36,553 nucleotides of DNA from a virus, in the IMG/VR virus record IMGVR_UViG_3300019776_000244, positions 1 to 36,553 of that record; one strand, written 5' to 3'. Positions 14,810-23,913 of the stretch are shown here, one piece after another. Each line of letters begins with the position of its first letter. Within the stretch, counting starts at the first letter, position 1. Under the pieces are notes generated by a model. That model had not been told where the DNA came from, did not search any database, and worked only from the letters and a program-made list of their open reading frames with translations. The translations under genes were made by a program, and so were the position numbers.

Positions 14810-16865
14810 GTTACGAGACTTGTTCGTTCCTCCACCGTTCGATATTGATCGAAGATTAACCGCCGAAAAGGATCCCCAAAAATGGTTGAGCGTTTATTTC
14901 GCACCGGTGTTTCACGAAAGCTGGACCGAAGACCGAATTGCAATGCTTCGTTCAATTATCGATGCGGCATTGTACGGCGGGGACCAAGCAATCGCAGGAC
15001 CGCGCGGCGAAGGAAAAACAACGATTGCCATGCTTGCGACTCTTTATTTAATGGTCACACGATTGTCGGTGTTTCCAGTAGTTATCGGCAAAAGCCAAGG
15101 GAAGTCGCAACTAGAATTGAAAGCAATCAAGGAGCAGTTGCAACAAAATGAACTATTCATTGCTGACTATCCTGAAATCGGAATACCGTTTCAAGCGGTC
15201 GGTGGATGGTCGTCTAGGGCAAGGATGCAAACGGTTGGAGGAAGAAATACCAACATTGAAATCGCCTCGGATCATTTGGCGTTTCCAACAATCGAGACTT
15301 GGCAATTCGATCATTGGCCGAGCGAGGTTAAGCCAGCGAGCAACGGACAGGTCCTTTACTGCTTGGGTGTTGATGGTCCGATTCGAGGTACCAAGTTTCG
15401 CAACGGCAGGCCGACACTCGCAATCATTGACGACATTGAAGACCGAGAGGCAGCGGCATCGAATGTGTTGATCGAAAAGAACGAGGAGATAATTGAACAA
15501 GACATTGGCGGGCTTGGTGCTAGTGCCGAGCGTATTCCGCGCGTCATGCTTTGCACTTGTCAGAATCGAAAATGCAATGCGTTTGTATTCACCGATCCTA
15601 AGTTGAAAGGTTCTTGGCGGGGTAAGCGTTATCGCAAAATGATCCGCGAACCGGATCGAATGGACTTGGTTGATCAATACATTTCAATGAGGAAGAACCG
15701 TTCGGCTGACGATCCCGATGCGCGCGAAGCATTCCGATTCTGGAAGGACAATCAAGCCGACCTTGAATTTGGTTGCGTTATTTCGAACCAGAACAGCTAC
15801 AGCAAGAAAAAACATGCGGATGGAGAGCTACTTGAACTTTCGGCAATCCAAGCATATTACAACCGGGTTGCAGACATGGGCAAGAAAGCGGTAGCGACCG
15901 AAGTCGATAACGATCCTCCGGAAGACGCAGGCCCAATTGGAATCGGATTGAAGCAGGAAATTGTTTTGTCTCGAGTCAATGGATTATCGAAACGACAATT
16001 GCCAATGAACACAGCGGCATTAACTGCTGCTATCGACCTTGGGAAGTATCGTTGTCATTGGGTTGTTGCTGCATGGTGGCCCGGTGCCGGTGGAGCAATT
16101 GTTGATTATGGGGTTGCGGAAGTTGTTGGAACTGACCGATCAATCAACAACGAGGCCAGCGAACCAATGATTTACAGGACCCTATTGAACTGGCGCGATG
16201 AACTATTGCAAAAGGATTTTGTTGACGCATCAGGCACCAAGATTCCCGTTCAGTTCTGCATGGTCGATTCGGGTACATTTACCAATGCGGCATACCAATT
16301 CGTTAGAGATGTTGGCGGCATATTCCATGTTTCAAAAGGAATGAATCCATACAATCCTCGCAAGCAATCAACCGAGACTTGCATTGCAGGGCAAAACCTG
16401 CACGCAACAAAGTTACCCGCTAGTGGTGTTTGGTTGTACGAGCTAGACACTAGCTATTGGAAACAATTTGTTCACGAACGATTCCTTACCCCTACGTTCG
16501 ACGAACAACAAATGTTGCGCAAGGGAACTTTATCGATATTCTCGGCAGACAATGGACAACCGCATTACAGCTATGCAAGCCATATAGTTGCGGAGGAATT
16601 GGTTACGGAGTTCAAAGAGGGCAAGGGGTTGCGAACCTATTGGGTGCCGAAGAATGAAAACAATCACTGGCTGGATGCAACCTATATGTCAGCAGCAGCC
16701 GGAGAGGTTTGCGGTATTAAGTTAATAGGTGCTAGCGAAGTCGAGGTTCAGCCAAGGCAAGTTGATGTTAACGACCGCGCGAATCAACGTGCTATTGATC
16801 AAGCGAGCTCCAATTACAATCGGTTCAGAAAACGCAATGGCGGTTGGATTCCAAAGAGGAGATAG
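14634..16865 (+). CDS. terL: Terminase large subunit (GpA-like ATPase-nuclease)
   Basis: Counting from ATG 14634 the protein has 743 residues. Walker A is GPRGEGKTT at 122-130 and Walker B is LAIIDDIED at 262-270, followed by a coupling segment (RIPRVMLCTCQ). The C-terminal nuclease part begins near AAIDLGKYRCHW and includes CMVDSGTFTNAAYQF, acidic positions expected of an RNase-H-like fold. It pumps DNA into proheads and cuts it. The lambda-type portal downstream fits a GpA-like enzyme. The start is uncertain: the frame is open from 14529, and TTG 14820 would almost remove the overlap with the upstream gene. Confidence 0.85.
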   Translation: MNMSTEPDWLKSLSTSDIAKLLALHPKLESPLSSPNASTKIQATEQEIQAAYQSKKRAKLRDLFVPPPFDIDRRLTAEKDPQKWLSVYFAPVFHESWTEDRIAMLRSIIDAALYGGDQAIAGPRGEGKTTIAMLATLYLMVTRLSVFPVVIGKSQGKSQLELKAIKEQLQQNELFIADYPEIGIPFQAVGGWSSRARMQTVGGRNTNIEIASDHLAFPTIETWQFDHWPSEVKPASNGQVLYCLGVDGPIRGTKFRNGRPTLAIIDDIEDREAAASNVLIEKNEEIIEQDIGGLGASAERIPRVMLCTCQNRKCNAFVFTDPKLKGSWRGKRYRKMIREPDRMDLVDQYISMRKNRSADDPDAREAFRFWKDNQADLEFGCVISNQNSYSKKKHADGELLELSAIQAYYNRVADMGKKAVATEVDNDPPEDAGPIGIGLKQEIVLSRVNGLSKRQLPMNTAALTAAIDLGKYRCHWVVAAWWPGAGGAIVDYGVAEVVGTDRSINNEASEPMIYRTLLNWRDELLQKDFVDASGTKIPVQFCMVDSGTFTNAAYQFVRDVGGIFHVSKGMNPYNPRKQSTETCIAGQNLHATKLPASGVWLYELDTSYWKQFVHERFLTPTFDEQQMLRKGTLSIFSADNGQPHYSYASHIVAEELVTEFKEGKGLRTYWVPKNENNHWLDATYMSAAAGEVCGIKLIGASEVEVQPRQVDVNDRANQRAIDQASSNYNRFRKRNGGWIPKRR

Positions 16866-16868
16866 GTC

Positions 16869-17114
16869 ATGGCAAATAGGCATCAACGGCATTCCAACAT
16901 CGAAGTTCCAAAGGTTGATCCGCCTAAACAAGTTAATGAGGATCAAGCGGATTGCGAACGAATTTACAGGGAATTTGAAGCCCCCAGTTGCAATTCATGC
17001 GTTGGTGATCGTCCAAAGAATACAAACGCAAGTTATGTTTATGCAAAGCGCGGAAAGATTAGGTACATTAAATGTCGGTACTGCGGTCGATCATGGAGCG
17101 TAGAAGGTCCATAA
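16869..17114 (+). CDS. Small zinc-finger protein
   Basis: This 81-residue protein lies 3 bases after the terminase. It has CNSC near residues 41-44 and CRYC near 70-73 with a basic, aromatic stretch between them (YVYAKRGKIRYIK), the form of a single zinc ribbon. A GRSWS tail follows, as in transposase-type or Com-like ribbons. It may bind nucleic acid. The position between terminase and head joiner suggests a packaging or regulatory accessory. Confidence 0.65.
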   Translation: MANRHQRHSNIEVPKVDPPKQVNEDQADCERIYREFEAPSCNSCVGDRPKNTNASYVYAKRGKIRYIKCRYCGRSWSVEGP

Positions 17115-17186
17115 TTTTTCAGGTTTGTACTATATGCATTGCATCCGGTACTTGAACAGGTCATCAAAGGGACGTAGTGTTTGATT

Positions 17187-17402
17187 ATGGCATCAACAAG
17201 CGAACGACTAGAAAAGGTGCGAGCAGCAATCGACGCATTGATTGACGGCGGTGTCTCGCAATACTCAATTGGCTCGCGTTCAGTAACAAAACTTGACCTA
17301 CCCGAATTGATGGCGATGGAAGAGAAGTTGATTGAACGACTCGAGCGCGAAACCGGAAGTGGTAGTTTCACTTTGGGACGAATGAATAGGCACCGAAGAT
17401 GA
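17187..17402 (+). CDS. gpW-like head-tail joining protein
   Basis: This 71-residue protein starts at ATG 17187. The pattern SERLEKVRAAIDALIDGGVSQYSIGSRSVTKLDLPELMAMEEKLIERLE is that of lambda gpW: helix, short beta hairpin, helix. Its usual place, immediately before the lambda-type portal gene, fits. It overlaps the portal gene by 4 bases. In lambda gpW completes the filled head before tail joining. The 72-base gap before it holds no gene. Confidence 0.7.
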   Translation: MASTSERLEKVRAAIDALIDGGVSQYSIGSRSVTKLDLPELMAMEEKLIERLERETGSGSFTLGRMNRHRR

Positions 17403-19465
17403 TTGCCAATGTTATTGATAAACTGGTCGCAGCAATCTCCCCCGTTGCTGCAATCAATCGGAGGAAAGCAAGGACGCTCCTCCGGTCATACGATGGCGCG
17501 GAGCCATCACGAATAAGCAGTCACAAGCAAGTAAAAAATCAACCCGCCGACCTTGAGCTACTTGGACCATTTGGAGCAGACAAAGCAAGAGCTTGCGCGA
17601 GGGACCTAGTTCGCAACAACGCCTATGCTGCCGGTGTTGTTGACACGATTGCCTCCTCAGTTGTTGGATGCGGGATTAAAGCGCAGTCAATTGCGGAAAC
17701 AATCGAGGGCGATGACATTGAAAACCTGAACGATTCAAGGGATGAAATATGGTCCAATTGGTGCGAGGTATGCGATGTTAATGGAGAGTACACATTTGAT
17801 GAAATCCAAATCATTGCACAACGCGAGATCGTCGAAGCGGGGGAAGTTCTTATTCGATTGATCAGGACTCCGGAAAGACGCTTCCGAGGGATATTGCGTC
17901 CGGTTCCTCTTGCGCTTGAATTGATCGAAGCCGATAGGCTTGCCGGCGACAAAGACACCTATGCATTGAACATCGCAAAGGGGAATGGGAATCGAATTGT
18001 TCGCGGAGTCGAAGTCGATGATTTAGGCAAGCCGGTTGCCTATTGGATATACAAAGATCACCCGAACCAACCCTATGCGGTTTCAAGAACTCCGGTTCGA
18101 GTACCAGCATACGAAATACGCCACCTGTTCCGAAAGGAAAGGATTGGGCAGACAAGAGGAATTACATGGTTCGCGCCGGTGCTTGCACCGATCCGCGACC
18201 TAGGAACGTACCTTGATAACGAACTGCAAGCCTCGGCAGTTTCAAGTTGCTTTACTGTCGCAATCAAAACCGATAGTCCGGCCGGTAACTTGATGAATCC
18301 AGAAGGCGAAACCAATTCTGATTCCGCTGGTAATACGATCACGAACATTGAGCCGGGATTGATTATGCGGTTGAAGTCGAGCGAGAGCGTTGAAGGGATC
18401 AATCCAGGAAGGCCAAATTCATCGGCTGAACCTTGGATTGCTTTGATCATTCGACAAATTGCGGTCGGTACCGGGTTAAGTTATGAGACGGTTGCGCGCG
18501 ATTACTCGCAGACCACCTATAGTTCAAGTCGCACAAGTCAACTTGAGGATCGTCGAAGGTTTCGTTGTTGGCAACAATACTTGATTCGCAACCTGCTTCA
18601 ACCGGTTTGGGATGCGTTTTGCGATGCGGCAGCATTCTCCTCGATCCCTTCGTTTCCCAATTCAAATCAACTATTGCTTAACAGGCGAAAGGTTGTACCG
18701 GTCGAATGGCAGACTCCTGAATGGGAATGGGTTGATCCGCAAACTGAACAAGCTGCGGCACAATCTTCAATTGATAACTTTATGTCCACCTATGCATCCG
18801 AACTAGGATCGCGCGGAAAGAATTGGCGTTCAGTTTTTTATCAACGAGCCAAAGAGGAACGGTTGAAGAAAAAACTTCTATTGCAAACGATGCAAGAACG
18901 ACAACTTGATATTAGTGCTGCGCAAAGCGGTGGAGGCGTTCCAGTCGAACAACCTGCCGAGCAAGTTGCAGCGAGCATTGATCCAATGGTTGTTGAACAA
19001 CCTGCGGTCGATGTTTCCGCGACAGCATTAAATAGCGCGCAAGTAACTTCAATGGTTGAAGTAATCATGCAAGTTGGATCGGGAGCCATGCCGAAAGAAA
19101 CTGCGAAAGCAATCATTACGGCTGCATTCCCAACTATGTCGCAATTGCTTGTTAATCAAATTATTGATCCGATTCAACCCGGCACCGTTGGACCCGATGG
19201 GGCCCCACAACAACCGGTGGCATCAGCGGATCAAGAGCGAACAAATGGGTCGGGCGAAATGATGGGGCTGTCAACATTGCAGTTCAATCGCAATCGCAAG
19301 GCGATATTGAAAACGCTAGAGGACCTTGCCAATGGATCGATTGGAGAGGTCCAGGCAAAAGTATTCTTGTCCGGAATCGGGATGAATCAGGACAATGTAG
19401 ACTTGTTAATCAAGGATGCTATGGATGGCTCCGTTGATGATGTTCCAGAAGGTCCAATCGAATGA
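17399..19465 (+). CDS. Portal protein, lambda family
   Basis: This 688-residue protein has the phage_portal_2 pattern. An N-terminal RSYDGAEPSR segment and the RACARDLVRNNAYAAGVVDTIASSVVGCGIKAQ helix (residues about 60-95) come first, then EAGEVLIRLIR, a beta wing, and GLSYETVARDYSQTTYSSSRTSQLEDRRRF. The last 170 residues are an extended, Gln- and Pro-rich tail with helical segments that could contact scaffold or DNA. It forms the dodecameric channel for DNA at the head vertex. It overlaps the gpW-like and capsid genes by 4 bases each. Confidence 0.88.
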   Translation: MIANVIDKLVAAISPVAAINRRKARTLLRSYDGAEPSRISSHKQVKNQPADLELLGPFGADKARACARDLVRNNAYAAGVVDTIASSVVGCGIKAQSIAETIEGDDIENLNDSRDEIWSNWCEVCDVNGEYTFDEIQIIAQREIVEAGEVLIRLIRTPERRFRGILRPVPLALELIEADRLAGDKDTYALNIAKGNGNRIVRGVEVDDLGKPVAYWIYKDHPNQPYAVSRTPVRVPAYEIRHLFRKERIGQTRGITWFAPVLAPIRDLGTYLDNELQASAVSSCFTVAIKTDSPAGNLMNPEGETNSDSAGNTITNIEPGLIMRLKSSESVEGINPGRPNSSAEPWIALIIRQIAVGTGLSYETVARDYSQTTYSSSRTSQLEDRRRFRCWQQYLIRNLLQPVWDAFCDAAAFSSIPSFPNSNQLLLNRRKVVPVEWQTPEWEWVDPQTEQAAAQSSIDNFMSTYASELGSRGKNWRSVFYQRAKEERLKKKLLLQTMQERQLDISAAQSGGGVPVEQPAEQVAASIDPMVVEQPAVDVSATALNSAQVTSMVEVIMQVGSGAMPKETAKAIITAAFPTMSQLLVNQIIDPIQPGTVGPDGAPQQPVASADQERTNGSGEMMGLSTLQFNRNRKAILKTLEDLANGSIGEVQAKVFLSGIGMNQDNVDLLIKDAMDGSVDDVPEGPIE

Positions 19466-21657
19466 CAACCAGCAACACAATGTCGAAGAAAAACGCTCGA
19501 CGAAAACAACAATTGACCAACGCAGTTAACAAGCGACCGATTCGGATTCAACGATTGATGGCGAGGCCGAAAGATGGTCGCGCGGTCATTGCGACCGAAA
19601 CCCCGATTGATGTTTGGGATTCGGAACGTCGACAAATGATTCGTCAGGTTTTGTTAATGGATGGCGTTCGGTTCAGAAATGACAAACGGCAATTGCCTAT
19701 TGTCGATTCCCACGATGAATCAACGGTCCGAAATGTTTTTGGATCGATCCGAAACATTGACATTCAAGACGGTCAGTTAGTTGGGGATCCGGATTTCGCA
19801 AGCGATCCAGATTCACAAGTTGTTCGGGTTCGCTTCGAAGAGGGGCACTTGAACGACTTTTCAATCGATGCAACGATACTTGCTCGAATGTATATTCATG
19901 ACGGGCAGCAATACACAACAAGTCGTGGAGTTGTTATTGTGGGACCAGCGGAAATTGTAACCGCTTGGGAACCGCATAACGCGAGCATCTGCGCAACGGG
20001 CGCGGACCCAAACTCTACTGTTCGTAGGTCGTATGACCAAGAGATAGAAAGGCAGAATATGGACCCCGAGTTGATGGCTCAATTAAAGGCTCTTGGTTTA
20101 CCGGAAACCATTACCGATCCTGCGGCAATTATTAAATGGATGGCCGACCACATGACGCCATCCGGTTCAGGCGAAATGCCGGAAGTTGAAGTTGAGTTAG
20201 CGATGGACCAAACTCAACCAGCGTCTGCCGCATCATCGACCGACGATGCAATGCGAATGGATGAAAAGATTGCCGAGGCGGTAAGTCGCAAGCTCGAAGC
20301 GGATCGAGCGCGTCGAACGCAAATCATCAACGATGTGAAACTTGCAAAGTTGGAGCGATCCTTTGCGGACAAACTCATTGATGAAAATGTCACGATTGAA
20401 GTCGCTCGCGAAAGAATTATTCGACAAATGGCAAACGAACCAATTGGAACGGGATCGGTTGAGGGAAGCAGGATTCGAGTTACTGGCTCCGGCTACGACC
20501 GCTTTCATGATGCGGTTGTTAGCGGATTGGTCATGCGGTCTGCTCGACCTGCAGGATTGAAACGAGTCAATCAACAAACGAACGATCCAGATGTATTGTC
20601 GTTTTCCAAGATGGGCTTGAATCGGTTGGCTGAACTTGTCCTTCGTCAAAACGGAATCAACACCGACCGGATGAACCAAGTCGATATTGCGAAAGTGGCA
20701 ATGGGAAATGTCAATGCTTGTCGTCGCCATCGCATTCAACGCGATGCGTACCACACGACCGGATCATTCCCGAACATCCTACTTGATTCAATCAACAAAA
20801 CCTTGCAAGCGGCTTACGAGGAGGCTCCGATGACTTGGAACCTTTGGGCCCGGCAAGCTCCATCGGTTGCCGACTTCAAGACAATCAACCGAACGCGATT
20901 CAGCGAGGCCCCCGATCCTGAACAAGTTCCGGAACGGGCCGAGTACAAGGAAAAGCCAATGAGCGATTCTAAAGAATCGTACCGTGTTGAGAAGTACGGC
21001 GAGATGTTTACGATCAGTTGGGAAACGGTCGTGAACGACGACCTAGATGCCATCAGCCGAGTTCCAGCAATGCATGGTGCCGCATGTCGACGCAAGGTTA
21101 ACAAAGAGGTATATGCAGTTCTGACCAGCAACCCATTGATGGGTGATGGACAGCAATTGTTCAGTGCATCGCACGCAAGCGGAAGCAATCTTTCGGGCGC
21201 GAATGCCGATCCATCGGTTGCGACTCTCAATGCGGTATTCGCAGCAATGCGAACGCAAAAGGGATTATCGGCAGATGTGATTATTAACGTGACTCCTCGA
21301 TTCCTCATTGTCCCTGCGGCACTTGAAGCCAAAGCATTAGAGCTCGCGTCAAGCACAAGCTACATTGTCGCAAACGGCAACGCCGGAGTTCAGAACCTTT
21401 ACGGTCCCGGTGGAAGTCGATCCATTGAGGTTGTTTGTGATCCGAACCTAGATTCCAACAGCACGACAGCTTGGTACATGGCGGCCGATCCATCGCAGGG
21501 CGACACCGTCGAGGTAAGTTTCCTTCAAGGCGAGGAATCTCCGGTCATCGAAGACGATTGGAATTTCCGAAGGGATGTTTACGAATACAAAGTTCGTCAA
21601 ACCTTTGGAACTAAGGGAATCGACTGGCGGGGACTTTACAAATACGCTGCGTCCTAA
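19462..21657 (+). CDS. Prohead protease-scaffold-major capsid fusion protein
   Basis: This single 731-residue frame has three parts. Residues about 25-190 are a prohead serine protease-like domain, with H84 in LPIVDSHDESTVRNVFGSI and S134 in NDFSIDATIL as the likely catalytic His and Ser. Residues about 190-330 are acidic and helical (EMPEVEVELAMDQ, then EKIAEAVSRKLEADRARR), as expected of a scaffold. Residues about 330-731 are the major capsid domain, including YRVEKYGEMFTISWETVVNDDL and DVIINVTPRFLIVPAALE. The protein would assemble, release the capsid by self-cleavage and digest the scaffold. A strong hairpin follows the stop. Confidence 0.8.
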   Translation: MTTSNTMSKKNARRKQQLTNAVNKRPIRIQRLMARPKDGRAVIATETPIDVWDSERRQMIRQVLLMDGVRFRNDKRQLPIVDSHDESTVRNVFGSIRNIDIQDGQLVGDPDFASDPDSQVVRVRFEEGHLNDFSIDATILARMYIHDGQQYTTSRGVVIVGPAEIVTAWEPHNASICATGADPNSTVRRSYDQEIERQNMDPELMAQLKALGLPETITDPAAIIKWMADHMTPSGSGEMPEVEVELAMDQTQPASAASSTDDAMRMDEKIAEAVSRKLEADRARRTQIINDVKLAKLERSFADKLIDENVTIEVARERIIRQMANEPIGTGSVEGSRIRVTGSGYDRFHDAVVSGLVMRSARPAGLKRVNQQTNDPDVLSFSKMGLNRLAELVLRQNGINTDRMNQVDIAKVAMGNVNACRRHRIQRDAYHTTGSFPNILLDSINKTLQAAYEEAPMTWNLWARQAPSVADFKTINRTRFSEAPDPEQVPERAEYKEKPMSDSKESYRVEKYGEMFTISWETVVNDDLDAISRVPAMHGAACRRKVNKEVYAVLTSNPLMGDGQQLFSASHASGSNLSGANADPSVATLNAVFAAMRTQKGLSADVIINVTPRFLIVPAALEAKALELASSTSYIVANGNAGVQNLYGPGGSRSIEVVCDPNLDSNSTTAWYMAADPSQGDTVEVSFLQGEESPVIEDDWNFRRDVYEYKVRQTFGTKGIDWRGLYKYAAS

Positions 21658-21692
21658 TCGAACGACATTCGACAGTCGATAAAAGATTGATT

Positions 21693-21717
21693 GCAGCATC
21701 CTAGAATGGGATGCTGC
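21693..21717 (+). terminator. Hairpin terminator after the capsid gene
   Basis: A perfect 9-bp stem, GCAGCATCC (21693-21701) with GGATGCTGC (21709-21717), has a 7-base loop and is followed by a weakly T-rich TAGTTGTAT. It lies 36 bases after the capsid stop and 57 bases before the next gene. It may stop part of the transcripts or stabilise the capsid mRNA end. Confidence 0.65.
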
Positions 21718-21774
21718 TAGTTGTATGCAGATTGAACAGCACCAAACATTTCAACAAAAGAATGGGTCAATAAC

Positions 21775-22431
21775 ATGGCTGGATTAAAAGATTTCATAAC
21801 CTACATTGAGGATTTCGACGGTCCGCAAACATTGCTTACCTCTCCGGTTGGAAGCGACCGTTGGAGGGTCGCGGACACATCGGCAACCGGTACCCCGACC
21901 TATACGGTCGGTGGAATCAATGGCGAGTTGACCGTTGCATTCGATAGCGCAAACGAAGTACAAAATGTTTGCGTTTTCAAAAACGATGTTTTGAACTACG
22001 ACATTGATAACCTTTTGTCGATTGAATACCGCATTCGAACGGGAGGTACTTTCAATGCTGCTTCATCGCTTGCGTTCGGGCTTTGTTCCGCTCGTAACGA
22101 TACGATTGACAGTCTAGCGGCTCATGCCTCGTTTCGTTTGATTGGTGGCAATTCCGTTTTTGTGGAAACCGACGATACGGTTAACGACCGCGACGACATT
22201 GCAACCGGTGTTTCGTTAAGCAGCACCTACAAACGATTTTTCATTGATTTCAGCGGTGGGAAATCGAACGTGAAGTTCAGCATTGACGGACAGCCAGTTG
22301 CTCGAGCAACCGTGTTCGATATGTCGAACTACTCGGTCGGGTTGCAGCCGTACATGCAATTGCAAAAAACCGCTTCGACCAATACCGATTCGTTCGTTTG
22401 CGACTATGTCGAGATCGTCAGTCGCCGCTAA
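21775..22431 (+). CDS. Beta-sandwich virion protein, possible head decoration
   Basis: This 218-residue, beta-rich, acidic protein follows the capsid gene. The pattern (FDGPQTLLTSPVGSDRWRV, YRIRTGGTF, KRFFIDFSGGKSNVKFSIDGQPV, YMQLQKTASTNTDSFVCDYVEIV) is that of a concanavalin-like jelly roll, in which the last strand carries DYVEI. The position fits a capsid decoration protein. The stop overlaps the next start as TAATG. Confidence 0.55.
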   Translation: MAGLKDFITYIEDFDGPQTLLTSPVGSDRWRVADTSATGTPTYTVGGINGELTVAFDSANEVQNVCVFKNDVLNYDIDNLLSIEYRIRTGGTFNAASSLAFGLCSARNDTIDSLAAHASFRLIGGNSVFVETDDTVNDRDDIATGVSLSSTYKRFFIDFSGGKSNVKFSIDGQPVARATVFDMSNYSVGLQPYMQLQKTASTNTDSFVCDYVEIVSRR

Positions 22432-22778
22432 TGTCATTGCGTGAATTGATTGTCTCGGATGCAACAAAAGTATTCTGCAATCAAAATGATTATGCGGAGC
22501 CCGTTGTGTATTACAAACGCAACGGGCAGGCGAGGCCGATCAATGCAGTAGTCATGCGCGAAGCATTATCGACATTGCCTGAGGATCAGGATGTTGTCTA
22601 TCCGTTGTTCGAGGTCCATGTTGCCAATAGTGAAACCGATGGCATATCGAGTCTTGAACTTAACCTTGGCGGTGATGAATTGGAGTTTGCAGTTCGGATC
22701 GGGCAACCGAAAAGCAGGCGTTCTATCCTAAAGCTGTTAAGTCAAGACGAAGGAATGTTGATACTTGAATGTCGCTAG
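22431..22778 (+). CDS. Probable head-tail connector or stopper protein
   Basis: I chose the ATG that overlaps the upstream stop; the frame is open from 22398. The 115-residue protein is of mixed beta type (PVVYYKRNGQARPINAVVMRE, DELEFAVRIGQPKSRR). Its place between capsid and tail-terminator-like genes is that of a head-tail stopper. Sequence alone does not prove it. It overlaps the next gene by 10 bases. Confidence 0.5.
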   Translation: MSLRELIVSDATKVFCNQNDYAEPVVYYKRNGQARPINAVVMREALSTLPEDQDVVYPLFEVHVANSETDGISSLELNLGGDELEFAVRIGQPKSRRSILKLLSQDEGMLILECR

Positions 22779-23257
22779 CCATCATTGAAAACATTGCAGT
22801 CGTTATCCACGAACGATTGCTTGCGATGATTGACGATCCGGTTTACTCAACCGAAGTTGTCGAGGTTCAACGACCGTCGAGGTTCGCGGCATTTACTCCG
22901 CGCAACAATCAAGTTGTGATTACGCAAGGATCAACGGAACGATTGCCAGCAGCCGACCGACCGGGCAATCCTCCTGCGATTGCATACCGACAACTATATG
23001 CAATTCATTGCCATATCATGCAGGATGAGCGCAGCGAGGACTCGATTGATTCGCTCTTGAATGCTTTCCATGCGGACATTGTTAAAGCTATTGCAAGCCC
23101 TAGCAGTACGTGGCACACTATGAACGGCAATGCCATCGATTGCGAATGGGGAAGTGTTAACTACGTCAATGCTGATGGTGGGCTCGATGGTTTACAAATC
23201 CCATTGTTCGTTACTTTGCGAGTCAGCGAAAACGATCCAACGGAGGTTCGCGCGTGA
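22769..23257 (+). CDS. Probable tail terminator or completion protein
   Basis: The 162-residue alpha/beta protein has an N-terminal helix (IIENIAVVIHERLLAMI), a strand pair around a RPSRFAAFTPRNNQVVITQG segment, then AYRQLYAIHCHIMQDE and a helix. A loop with a conserved-looking YVNADGGLDGLQIPLFVTLRV strand follows. This is the general layout of gpU-like tail terminators, and the gene order (before minor tail protein Z and tail tube) agrees. Confidence 0.55.
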   Translation: MSLAIIENIAVVIHERLLAMIDDPVYSTEVVEVQRPSRFAAFTPRNNQVVITQGSTERLPAADRPGNPPAIAYRQLYAIHCHIMQDERSEDSIDSLLNAFHADIVKAIASPSSTWHTMNGNAIDCEWGSVNYVNADGGLDGLQIPLFVTLRVSENDPTEVRA

Positions 23258-23910
23258 TCAACATAACCGTGGATCAAAAGTCTATTGCGGAAATGAAGCG
23301 CAATTTGGGAGTGCTCGGGGATCACCTTCCAAGACACCTAGCAACGGCGGTCAATCGAGTTGGCAAAACCGTTCGTGTTGAGGTCGCGCAACAATTGAAT
23401 CCTTTGATCAACTTGAAGCTGCATTCGAAAAACAAAGCCAATAGCAAGCCTATCAAAAAGTCGGTCACGTTGAAAAAAACGATCAAGCAGAAGAACCGCG
23501 CGACTCCGGACAAACCATCAATTGTGATCGGGCTTTGGGAGGGGTATCCGTTTCCTTTGAAGTACTTTGAAGCGAAGCCGTATACAAAGACTCGCAAGAA
23601 AAAAAAGTTGTACGTTGGAGTGCAATACAAAACCGATATGGGCGGTGGATGGACAACCGTATCGGATGGGTTCATTGCTCCTCGATTTAATGGCCACGTG
23701 TATAAACGGGCAAACGAAAATAGGGGGCCGCTAGTGCAATTAAAAGGCAAGAAGCCGGGTGATTTCTTCCGAGAGGGGAACATTGATTCAATTGCAACAG
23801 CGAAAGCAAAAGAACGATTGCCGATTGAAGTTAATCGTAGGTTGCGAGAAATCATTCTTGCAGCAAGTGGACAAATCAAACTCAAAGCAAGTAAAGGTTT
23901 GGGAGCCTAA
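23254..23910 (+). CDS. Minor tail protein Z-like protein
   Basis: The 218-residue basic protein starts at GTG overlapping the upstream stop. The N-terminal helix (LGDHLPRHLATAVNRVGKTVRVEVAQQL) and the following lysine-rich, beta-containing part match prophage minor tail protein GpZ (PF06763). In lambda gpZ is needed for tail completion and DNA positioning. The C-terminal helix is basic. Confidence 0.7.
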   Translation: MINITVDQKSIAEMKRNLGVLGDHLPRHLATAVNRVGKTVRVEVAQQLNPLINLKLHSKNKANSKPIKKSVTLKKTIKQKNRATPDKPSIVIGLWEGYPFPLKYFEAKPYTKTRKKKKLYVGVQYKTDMGGGWTTVSDGFIAPRFNGHVYKRANENRGPLVQLKGKKPGDFFREGNIDSIATAKAKERLPIEVNRRLREIILAASGQIKLKASKGLGA

Positions 23911-23913
23911 AAA

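Noticed and set aside
14529-16865. Large terminase start at the first possible codon 14529
   Set aside because: It would give a basic, Arg-rich N-terminus (RRPQRRGHCLRLMHR) that is only the shadow of the small terminase frame; ATG 14634 or later is more likely.
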